The notes beneath the pieces are model-generated. The model ran no database searches. It had not been told where the DNA came from and worked only from the letters and a program-made list of their open reading frames with translations. From Phallusia mammillata (lineage: Eukaryota > Chordata > Ascidiacea > Phlebobranchia > Ascidiidae): 64,000 nucleotides of DNA. The stretch lies in the NCBI GenBank assembly GCA_003260075.1, contig QLIY01000065.1, forward strand, positions 137,463-201,462. Reading direction: 5' to 3'. The translations under genes were made by a program, and so were the position numbers. Shown piece after piece: positions 20,426 to 32,400 of the stretch (the first letter of the stretch is position 1; each line of letters begins with the position of its first letter).

Positions 20426-23400
20426 AACACGTGACTTTAAAACAGATGATCTAAAAATAAAAACAAATACTCTCGTACAAAATCTGCCTGCAAATTTTAT
20501 GAAGAATTACGAAACCGTACATATATAAAAATAGATATAGTTACATTTTCCCCCCCCCCGAACACGTGACTTTAAAACAGATGATCTAAAAATAAAAACA
20601 AATACTCGCGTACAAAATCTGCCCGCAAATTTTTACGAAAACCGTACATATATAAAAATATATATAGTAACATTATAAACATAGCCTAAAGCCTTAAAAT
20701 GCAGAAAACGAATTTAATCAACACAGTGTCAAGAGGACATGAAACTGAAGCACTTCAATACTAATAAGTCGGAAAATAGAACAAAAAGTCGTTTTATTGC
20801 CCCTTCTTAAAAATTGAAACTAATTTTATAAAATGTTCTCACCTGGCTTTAACGGGTGACGTATAAAGTGAAGACTCGGCAACCGATGGAATGATCTCGT
20901 ATGAAGCATAATCAAAATCCGCTGTTGGATGAGGAAGTGAAGATCGGAAGATGGATCGGACAAGATCAGCTGCAAGGAGCGCACATCCCGATTTCATGTT
21001 CACGTCCACCATTGTCAGTTCACCTATACAACAAAAAATCCATGTTGCCATATAAACTATATGAATTCGAAACTAAACGACATGTATGTTTAAATATGAC
21101 AAGGTCAAATTTTGGCTTAATTTCTTTTAACCCACGACGCTCCCGGGGACGAATCCTAAACAGTTTTTTATGTCTGTGTGGGCCAGGCGCCCTGATCCAT
21201 TCGGCCAAGTTACTGCCCTAGCTGTTAATTGATCAGGAAATGGTACAATGAACAATTTTGCACCTATAATGAGCAAAAATAACACGAAAGCAGATTAGGA
21301 ATATGGCCCCTTTAGAAGGGGTTAGGGCTATAACAACTGGGGGTTTACCTATTTTGCATGCCAAAGATATTGCCAGCAAACATCCCCACACGCCGCACAT
21401 CTCGAGAAAATGACTAGGAATATTATCTGCATCCTTTATAGATTTTCTCCATTCGTGTATTGAGTCTTTGCATCTGAGTATCTAAACAGAATAAAATGAA
21501 GTTAAGGACCACAGTAATTGTGTTTGTTCTCACTTCAAAGCATTACCTAAACCTTTTTGGGCATAGACCCCAATTATACCTACATTGCGCTCTCCCCGTA
21601 ACTAAACTAATATAACTAAATCATAGTTGAAAATTCAAAATGCAATCAAATGAGATGCTAGGTGATTATCCTAAACTTAGTTCACCTGGTTTAACTTCAA
21701 ATACTTAAATGACACAAATGGGTATTGTATATGCTCATCAATAAATTAACCTAACAATTTTGGGGTCGCGACTCGGGTACAGTAAAACACTGCATCAAAC
21801 AAATGTGAACTAACTTGGTCAAGAGCAGTTGTCCACCACTTATGTGCAGCTCGCTTGTTGCCTTGGTGATAAAAAAGGTCAGCAAGTTCGTTGGATGCTT
21901 GGGCAACCAAATCCCGCTCTCCATGAGACATTAGTAGTTCAATCGTTCTGCAATTACAAAGAACTCATTTTAATTAAAATCAGTCCGTTAAAGTTAACTT
22001 AAAAACCCTCAATGAGACTTTCAAGGAAGTTTCACGCAAAAAAACAACAGTCGGTATATTCTGTTATGCAAGTAACTAAAAAGCGATTTTATACATGATA
22101 AGGCCACGCATTCATTCAGATGGTCGCTTTTTGCGAAATTATACGAATTTTTTTTTTTACGAAATTTAACATGTCAATTACCGATTATAAGACTGGATAA
22201 CTGTTGAAAGTTGTGACGAGGCAAGTGTTTCAACTACGTCAGTTGAATTGAAGTCGAGATTTGTGATGTCAGGTGGGCTGGTAGAATGAGGCTCCTCATG
22301 TTTTGTCGAAAACTCCACGTAAGAACTCGCAGATTCCAACCTAGAAGGTAAATGAGTTGGCATTGGGTCACATTTTTAGACCTGGAAAGTCTCCAACAGT
22401 TATATTTTTTTTCTCCATTTCTACATTTCATCAATTGGTTACATGTAAATGAGTTTTAGTGTTTGTTTTTTCCAAACAAAATTGCGATTTAACGTTGGTC
22501 GGTTTATCTGCTGTTGTTGCCTCTGGCAATTGTTAACTTACTTGGCACTGGTTTTGCGTGACTTGGCCACTTTGCTGTTTTGCGAAGCCAAGTAGATTGA
22601 CAGCAGCCGCCTGGAATGTTGCAAGGCCCGGGACATGTATTGAGACTTGGACATCGTCACACGGAGTCGTTCCATACTTGTACAAGAAACAACCAAACGT
22701 TAACAATAAATTGTGACCAATCATTGTAAGTAATTGCTACCTGTGGGTGGGGTTGAATGGGACACGAGAGAGCGCTAGAGCGCGTCTTCCACTTTCGTAT
22801 ACGTCGTGTGCAGCAGGATCAATGTGACCGCCAACTCCTACAGACGACGCGTCATTATCAAAGTTGATTTGTAGATTGAGACGCAAATAGTCCCTGCGAA
22901 AAATGATTGCAAACAAAAAGTTGTATACCAACACAGTGAAACATTCTCTAAAAGGTATCTCCGCATATTATGTATCAACGACTCAAGAAATTGTTCAAAA
23001 GGCACGTACGGCTATATCAGAGTTATAACCTAGTAGTACAAGCTCAGAACTGGACGCGATTTTTTTACGCCCGAAAGTTGGTGGAATTGTGGCACAAATA
23101 AGGCATATCCAGCCTGGCCCGATTGTAGTGCGTTTGTTTTCAAACTTAGGCCGAAACCGGTTTAAAACCGAACCCGACCGGACTTACAACTCTGTGCTGT
23201 ATATCATCCTCTCTTCAACCACACATAGTTTTATTGTTAAATCAATCTGTCATGAAAATTATTACCTATTGTCAACTTTCTTTTTTCCCAGGTCTTGTGC
23301 AGCTTCAATGAAGTGCGTCTGTGGATGTTTTTCGCCTCTATAATTTTGCACTCGATCCCTGAGTCGATATTGTGCGTGTACTAGCACAGGTGTTATGATG

Positions 23401-26400
23401 TCACTGTAGCGGTCGTGGGTGAGGGCGGAAAAACGCAAACAGATGTCCACCAAAGTTTCCCACCTAAAATTGTTTTGTGTGTTTAAAATTGAATAAAAAA
23501 ACACACATACATGACTTAAACACGCAAAAATCCACCTCGATTCGAAATGTAGGATTTGAACCGCTTGAAAGACGATGCGTTTTACCAGGGCCGCGTCAGC
23601 TAAACTGATGTCATCCACTTGGTTTTCAAATTTTAGGGAAGCCCCTCCCTTCACACTGGTCATATCACCCACAAGGCTCTCCACAGGCCAATCGCCACAT
23701 TGCTTGGCATCTTGCATCCGAACCAACATGTCAAGCAGGAGATCAGCTGCCATTGCGACCGGATGCCATACGATTGATCTGCGAGGAACATCTGTGATTG
23801 CTAGGCAACTATATAGATTTTTAACAAAATCCTGACTTTTTCGGGTGAAAAACATTTTGACGCCTAAAAGTTACAGAAACTGTTTAACCAGTTTGTTAAA
23901 AGTGGGCCACAGATTATTATCGTTCACAAAAAAGTTGTTCGAAAACAAAACTGCACTAAATAATGGATAAAATTAACACGCATTTGCCTAAATTTTCCAT
24001 GTTAGCAAAATATAGCAAGCGCAGTTGCACAAAATATAGAAATTTTCTGTATTCATATTTAATGCAGGTTTAAGACGTACATCTTTTTAGTATTTGCGAC
24101 ACCTTAACTATATCACAATGATAGTTTGTCCACCCAAAAATGACAAACACGAGTAAACTCAAGAAACAATACACACCTGATTTGTTCAGTGGTAACAACA
24201 GCTTCCACATTATCAGACATGGCTTGCAGTGCAGACGTGAGACACGATAGGAGAGATTTTGCGATATTTTGCAAAAGTGTCCAGTGATGACCACGGTGTG
24301 CAAGTACCAAGCCCCGACGGAAACTCAGCATAGATGTCTATTATTTAAAACAGCAGCTTAATAGCCATGTAATCCTGTAATTCTTGGACAAGTACTACAA
24401 AAGTAACCAAAACTACCCATGCTTGGTCATGAAGAAGCATTTTTGTTGTAGATTGTGCATTTTTGTTCAGTGGAATTTAGGGAAAGATAGCGCAAAACAG
24501 CTGACACAACATGAGTGAAAAAGAATTTGTTTAATAACAGTGATACACCAAAAAAAACTAACCAAAAGAATCACTCGGCAGTGATGCTTAAATAACTCCT
24601 TATAGCACCGTTTAAATACGTATACTGATTTGCCTTCAAAAGAGAGATTTAGTGTTTCGAACAGTAAGCAAGTTCAATTAATTATTCGCAGCTGAAATCA
24701 ACATTATAGTTATTCTACCTTTAAGGTATCAAGTATAACAGAAGGTTGGATTGCTTGCATTTCAGGGTCGATTGTGTGAGCAGAGAGGACCGATGTAGGA
24801 GAGTTTGTTCGAAGTGTTCGCGGACTTTCCCCCCCCCCCCGGTTGTGTGGGAGCTATCGGTTCCGCCACTAACATCATCAGAAAGTTTTTTTATTGCGAG
24901 AAAATTACGACAACATATTATTTGTACACATGTTAGTTAATGCAAGAATACGTTTAGCGAGCAAGTATATTGTCGCGATTTTGTAAACAAGTCACACCCC
25001 CCCCCCCGGTTGTGTGGGAGCTATCGGTTCCGCCACTAACATCATCAGAAAGTTGTTTTATTGCCAGAAAATTACGACAACATATAATTCGTACACATGT
25101 TAGTTAATGCAAGAATACGTTTAGCGAGCAAGTGTATTGTCGCGATTTTGTAAACAAGTCACACACGCTTGGAGCAAGTGCTTTTTTTCGACAGCCTAAA
25201 AAAAGTTGCTACAATAATCACTGTTGAACAGTATATAATTTAGGGTCAAATAATGAATGACTGTTCCAACAAAGCTAAGAATCCTGAGTTCAAGAAAGTT
25301 TACAAATGGGTGGCATGTTCGTCATACAAACCATTATCATTGTAAATCTTTACGAACCCAGTGATGTTGAAATGGCAAGATGTGCCGCCTTTTCTAGCGT
25401 TAAAAGAAGGTCAGATGTTCCCTCAGTGGGTGTGTCGTAATGATAAGAAGTTCCGTCACTCCATCCGACCACCAGAGTTCCACAAGAATCAAATGACCAC
25501 CATCCCTAGATTATTAAAATGCAATAAATTGATCAGACATAAGGACAATTAATACAAGTTACATTGATTGCCGGAAAATTAACCCTATGCCTCTTATTAA
25601 ATGGCTGATAAGATCTAATAATTTTGCAGGAACAGAATATTGGTTATTTTTTCAGAAGCAAAATAAAGGCTGACATGAAACAGCCAATAATAACTACCGA
25701 ATACATTTTTTTCTTGTTTTTTGACAGAGACAGAGATTAAAGATTTTTTTAAATTACATTTTGTCGAGCATTATTACAGTTTGACACGAATGCGACGACT
25801 AACACTTTTAACCACCAACTTTCGTGGAAACATTTACTTTTTTCATTTTGGCTCGCTATCTGCCTACACTCTGCACTTCTAGTACAGTATGTACAGTATA
25901 AACAAACATTTTTACCAAATATGTTATAGCCACTATCTGTTGTATACTTTTTCATTTTACACTTCAGTCCATGTACGCCATTCCTAGGCTACGTGGGATC
26001 ATTAGAGGTGTACCTGATACACATGAGGGCCAATTTACCTGGTCCAAGAAGTCGATTGTGTGGGATCCCCCCCCCCACTTTTTAATTGTACGCCTCTAGA
26101 TGCGATGGGCCATTCAAATTGTACCTGATATGAAGACGATTCAATTTACCTGGTCCAAGAAGTCGACTGTGTGTGACCTTGGCGTCCTTACGCCGTGCAC
26201 ATGGTTTCTGTCTTTGATCTTGTCAAGAAAAACGTCATAATGCAGTAGAGCCACCAAGTGGTTGAACTCAGAACGCCACGGCATTTCATCATTAGAAACC
26301 TGGATTAGATAAACACACAGTTTAGTTCAATACAATAGAAACCATTTCCCAAAAAAGATTTTATAGGTAACACAAGCAACATCTATGGGTAGGTCTTACC

Positions 26401-29400
26401 CTGCGGAGTTTTTTGCGTTTGACAGCATTGCGGTAAAACTCGACGAAATTTTGTTCCAACAGGCACAAAGCACCAAGCTCAGCTTCTTCCTGACCTTCAC
26501 TCGTGGCGCTAGGACCGCTTCTCTTGCGCAGAATCGCCAACTTCTTCTGCTTGTCTCTACGTTAAATGCCATGACAATGTGTCAACATTATGGGCTATTT
26601 GGTAGCATGTGCGTTTTCAGGAAAAGTAAATATTGTTAGTAAAAGCTTACGTACTGGTATTTGTGCAACCATGTATAACTGTTTGATGTAATAATTATTT
26701 GACTTCGCTACATTTGTTGGTATTCGGAGTTTACACCTTGACGTAACCTAAAGATAGTTTGTTTTATATCGTTACAACTGGAAGTACTTTACACTTACTT
26801 TTGCTTCACTCTTTTCTTTGGTGCCTCCTGCGAAAATTCAACCACAGCAGCCGCGTATTTTCTCGCCTCTTCCCCCTGAACTGCCAATCCGCCAGGCTGC
26901 TTCGAGACTACCGAGCGATTGACAGCAAAAGTTTCGTTTCGGCGATGTAAGGTGGTAAGGACTTCCTTTGACCAATCGATGGCAATGTCGACCTGCTGCA
27001 GGCGCAGAGCTTTGCGTAGCACCTGCGTTATGTGGGATGCTTCAATAATGAATTTGAATATAAGACAATGTTTCTCTTACTTATATCATTATATTCGGCA
27101 ATTTTTTTTGACATTTTGCTCTGGAACGTAAACATTTTTATGGACGTTCTTAATCAGTGGATCTCAACTCCATTTAGGCCACGAAGTCTAATATATTGCG
27201 GACCATCATACTTTGAGTAAGATTAAACTTAACAAGCACATCAAAAACATATGTCTTGAAATATATTTCCTCAATACAGAATTTCGAAAAGTGATGTAAC
27301 GGGATTGAGAGCTAACTCTGAAGTGTATTTGATTTAAACGCCACATGGAACAACTAAAAGTCACCCCCCCCCCTCGAAAAGTGATGTAACGGGATTGAGA
27401 GCTAACTCTGAAGTGTATTTGTTTTAAACGCCATATGGAACAACTAAAAGTCATCATGGATCACCAGTGGTTCATAGACCATCAGTGGAGTTGAGAACCA
27501 CTGTTCTAGTTGAACTCGTAAGAAGCCAGGTAGTAACGATTACCAAATAATTGTCGCGTCTGAAACGCAAGAAAATACAAAAAATACAAAATCACTCACA
27601 AACACGAAGAATTCCAAATATCGTGTTCTGCGCCTAAACTTCGCCAACTCGCGATAAGCGACGATCGGTCTCATGCGAGAAAGTCGAACCAGTACTTGCG
27701 GTGCTTCCTCGAACCCAGTCAGTTCCCCGGCAGCTCTGGTCTCACGTGACATCTCAGCAAGTCGTTCTTCGAGCGCCGCCAACTCCAGGTTCGAAACGAC
27801 CTCAGGAACAGCTCCTTTTCGAGATCTGACATAAAATGTGCGATGAAACAAAAGACAACGACGTATATTTGTGGTAATGTGTCTGTGTGTTTTTTCTCAT
27901 ACAATTCTGCGTAAAATAAGTTTGTCGTAATTTTTTTCTCCGTACACTGTACGGCAAAATTCAGTGCCCTCACAAGAAACTGGCTTTAAAATGCAAAAAC
28001 ATATGTTTTTGTGCACAACTTCTCAAACCCTTACCGCACATAAATTTATTTAGAATAGATTTATGTTAAATAAACCTACTTGCTTCGCTTGGTAGAACTA
28101 GTCTGTTCTTCGGTGTGTCCACTTTCGCCCAACACAAAGGAATTTCCTTCCATACGAAGCATTTGTTTGCCGGATTCGATTGCAGTTAGCGCAGCCTGGT
28201 TCTTTCCATATGCTTTAGTCACCTGCCCCACACAACAATTGATTTCTAACGGCCTACTGTGTGTGTTCCATTGGAACTTGTAAACGCATTGGACGATTAC
28301 AGTTAAATTCTGTGTTTATCTACGAACCTTAGCGATATAATTTGTAAGCACAGCAACCATGTGATGAAGGGATTCGGCGACAAACGACGATTTCTTAAGT
28401 TTGAGTGCGCCACTCACTTCTTGTAGAGCTGAGTGGCATCTCGACGCAACCTGAGACAAATGTACAAAAAAAGGATAATTTTTAAGTCACTTTTCCGTTG
28501 CACTACATTTTGTTTAAATGAAACAAAAAGTGAAACCTGTAGCACTGGAATGACTGACACGTCGGCTTGTATGATGGGTGCGATCAACCCGTAAGTTTGT
28601 ATTACAGCTTGAAGCAGTGAAGAGGTATCGTTTAACCAACCGGCGATTTCCATGGCTACCAGCATACGTTCGCACTCGCGAAGACGGGCTATTTGGCCTG
28701 GTAAAACAAAGTTGAATCTGTTAATGTTGTCCGAGAGTTGTCTGGAGATTTGTTTTCATTCGTTTGATGCGAAAGGCTCCCATCGCATTGGTATGTGCGT
28801 GCACGAGCGCATGCACCCGTATTCGATGGAACCACAGTGGCAATAGAACATTTCCACTACAATTCGCGTCTATAACGCCCACCCTTAATTTTTTTTTAGA
28901 AAATTAGTATAAAATTTTGCGCGTTATACTCGAATAAATACGTTATATCCGCCCAATAAGCCGACCCCAGAAAATTAGGTCGAAAACGTAAGGTCCTGAA
29001 AATCGGCTTTTTAGCCGGAAAATACGGTACTTGCAATAGCCGAAAACTTTCAATTTTGTTCCGACTTGGTGGCGATTTGCACTTACGTCGAGCGGATTGG
29101 TCGCACCTATATTTTTTTAAAAATATAAGGAAAAGTTGCGACCTATCTGCGAGTATATACGGTATAACTTAAAACAGACATGCAGCCCATAACAAAAAAA
29201 TACAAAATATATTCTTGTTTCGTTGCCGCTGTCTGATCAATAAACCGTTTTAGTGTACTTTGCTGTTAGAGATTATATTTTTGCGCTATTTTTTTTTAAA
29301 TCGCAAATTGATTCTTACTTGGCATAAGCGGGCCCTTGTTGCACAGCTTATCACAGTAAATCTCGTTTTCCCTGACCGCTGTCTCCACTCCGACAAAAAT

Positions 29401-32400
29401 TGACGTCATCGCGTGACGCAACAGCACCGGGGAGCACGCCAGCGCCACCTCCTGGTCAAGATGGTAGGTGGTGAGTGAAAAATCCTGCCTGGCTGTGCTT
29501 GTCCACGCCTCGGTCGAAATGTCCGAAGGAGCTTCAATGAAATGATCCCACAACACTGAACACGACTGTTTCGAGATGCTGAGGCACCCCAACTTGTAGC
29601 TCATCTATGTAAAACGACCGTTATAAACACAAAAGTTAGCGCTAACGTGGTGGTCCAATCAGAAAAGCCCGTTTAGGCCCGAAAGTTTGATTGACAGGCC
29701 TATACTTTGAAGCCTCAGAAAAGACAAAAACAACAATCACAATGGACAATAACAGACAATTGCTCTTGAACAAGGCGTTTTAGAGCTGTTTGACGGTAGG
29801 TCAGACCCAGCAACTGGCTACTTAGCTAAATTAATTAATTCAAAAAAATACTGACACAGAGTGTGAAGTCAGGCCCGAATCAAGTCCGTTTTTCGGAAGA
29901 AACCAAAGTCCGAACCTGACCCGAAAGGGCCGACCCGACTTACAACTCTGGGTCCAATAGCACCATAGAACCATAATACCCATGGATTATAAAATATTAC
30001 TTAATAAATTTTTAGTCATTATTTTTTTGTCAAATAATACGCGTATATCATTCAGCTTAAAAATGTTTAACATTTCTTTTGCTTCAGAGAAAACTTATAT
30101 AAATAAAGGTTCATTGTACCATTTTCTTGCCGGCCCGTCACAATCCCCTAGTTTTATTACTAAAAAAACACACACATTCGCAGACAAGAGTCTACCAACC
30201 TGCGCTAGGAATCCCCAGGTTGAGAGCACAGAGAGTGGATGACAAGCGACGATGGATCGACCAGTCGTCCCAACCGAACCACCAATTAGTTTTCCATCAC
30301 TTGTGTAAGCAGCTACTGCAAACACGTATCTCTGGTTCGGTTCCAAGCCGTCCACCCTTAGTTCACAATTTCTACCAGCTGGTACCTCGTCTCCAGTTCC
30401 TGTTTCAAATAAAAGTGTAAATGTAACTGATGTGTCCCCTCATATCACTGATGATGACATGAGCATTTGCCGAAACGTTTGAACAATAAAGCATGTCGCT
30501 TTTTACGTCTATTTTCACCATTAAAGTTTTGAACCATTTTGAAGGTGTTTAGTGCTGTTTGATTCGCCACGTTGTGAAAAACGAAACAGTTAGCACGTTT
30601 TCAATGTTCAGCGTCCGTCTACTCCAGGGGTTCCCAACCTGTGGTACGCGTACCACTAGTGATACGCGAAGGGGTTTCAGGTGGTACGCGAGTAGCTTCT
30701 GTTTTGTTCACAAAAACCTCGATTTGCAACTTTATATTTTGTTTATCTGGTTTTGTTTACAAAAAAACATTCCCCCGGGCCTATTGTCATTGTTACGTAA
30801 CTATTCCTGTTGTTTCGTATCATTACGATCTTCAACATACAGGTCATGTCAATTCTTAACAAAAAGCATAGTTGCTATATGAATAGCCGAACACCGCTGT
30901 GGCACAGTGGGCGGTAATTACGTCAAATGATTGTTCTTGATAGATATCATCTACTGTTTTGTAGCTTAAGCTAGTGTTGAATAAAATATGATTCGAACAA
31001 ATTAGTTGTTCTGTAAGAAGTGGTGCTCTATGGTGGTACGCGTGGCAGTGCAGAGCTTCCAAGTGGTACGGGATCGTAAAAAGGTTGGGAACCCCTGGTC
31101 TACTCTATCACGAGATCACGTAAAATACAAACCTGGCAAGTAGTAGTCGTTAAGTCGAACTTTCACATTAGGTCCAGCAGAAAGACGACCAAAGATTCTG
31201 TACCAAGCCACCTACACATAAAACCAGATAATTACAAATTCCTGGAATAACTCTGATATTACTGCTTCATAAGTTACTAAAAAAATTTTTTTGCACCTTC
31301 ATGGAGTCTGGGACAAAGTAGGCTGGTTTGAATGTCATGGAAGTAGGTGAGCGTGAGGGGGGGGGGGCTACTCTATCACGAGATCACGTAAAATACAAAC
31401 CTGGCAAGTAGTAGTCGTTAAGTCGAACTTTCACATTAGGTCCAGCAGAAAGACGACCAAAGATTCTGTACCAAGCCACCTACACATAAAACCAGATAAT
31501 TACAAATTCCTGGAATAACTCTGATATTACTGCTTCATAAGTTAATAAAAAAAAATTTTTGCACCTTCATGGAGTCGGGGACAAAGTAGGCTGGTTTGAA
31601 TGTCATGGAAGTAGGTGAGCGTGAGAGAAGAATAGGAGGTGGAGGAATTGGAGAATATTCTTCATTCTCTTCACTTCTGTTCAACCTCAACCAACTGTCC
31701 TCAAACAACCTGTACAAAATAAATAAAACTTAAAACATAATGAAGAAATCCATGAGCAGTTCCAATAAGGTAAAGGGTGTGCATACATCTTTTCGTCCGT
31801 TTGGGCCTTTTGTATTGTTGCTGCTGCTTTTGAAAGTAACTTTTCAGCTTTGGTATCATCCGCTGACTGCTGGTCAGCTTTCTGCATTAGCAGAATAGCT
31901 TTGGACAAAAGTGATCCTCCAATACTTTGATTCAAGCTTGCTTCAGTGACATTTTTTATAGCCCTGAAAAATGTAAACAGAATTTTCAATCATTGAATTT
32001 CAGTCAAGTTCGTCGATTTTTGTGAATGGGCCTTTAAGTTCTAAGCAACTAACAATAAACATCCACAAGTTAATGTTTTTGCAAGCCAATGCTTGGTAAA
32101 AGCAGACTTATTCGTCAAAATGTCACTTGTCAAATGGGGTTTGAACAAATGACTGTAAAACTTACATAGTTGAGGTTGCTCTGCTTAAGGTGCTTTGTTC
32201 CTGATGTATAGTTTGTTGGGATGTGTTGTAATTTATTAATTTCAAAGCAATTCTGTGGTGAATTGTAAGTAGTTCCACATGAAGATCTCTAATAAACTGT
32301 TCTGAGGTTGGTGTCAAGTCAGCAACAATCTAAAAGAACACACTGATTATGGACAGGAAAGATATATTACCATCCCAATGGTCACAAAAACATGTAGACA

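Larger units (their letters stand above)
19039..25505 (-). other. CFAP54 exons 27-39
   Basis: Exons: 25358-25505, 24719-24868, 24177-24337, 23536-23778, 23266-23463, 22741-22893, 22542-22676, 22182-22340, 21815-21947, 21349-21481, 20843-21023, 19688-19901, 19039-19238. Exon 28 (24719-24868) contains the 12-C run; it stays open only with 11 C (or 8, 14). Exon 35 uses the donor at 21815, which keeps phase with exon 36; the longer open frame to 21751 does not. Confidence 0.65.

Noticed and set aside
20215-20430. Minus-strand frame with a poly-glycine stretch
   Set aside because: Created by the 45-nt C run in an intron; no family similarity.
21751-21814. Extension of CFAP54 exon 35 to the AAC at 21750
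   Set aside because: The longer exon gives a phase in which exon 36 contains a stop; the donor at 21815 keeps it open.
25361-25552. Plus-strand 63-codon frame
   Set aside because: Shadow of CFAP54 exon 25358-25505 on the other strand, which matches the phases of its neighbours.
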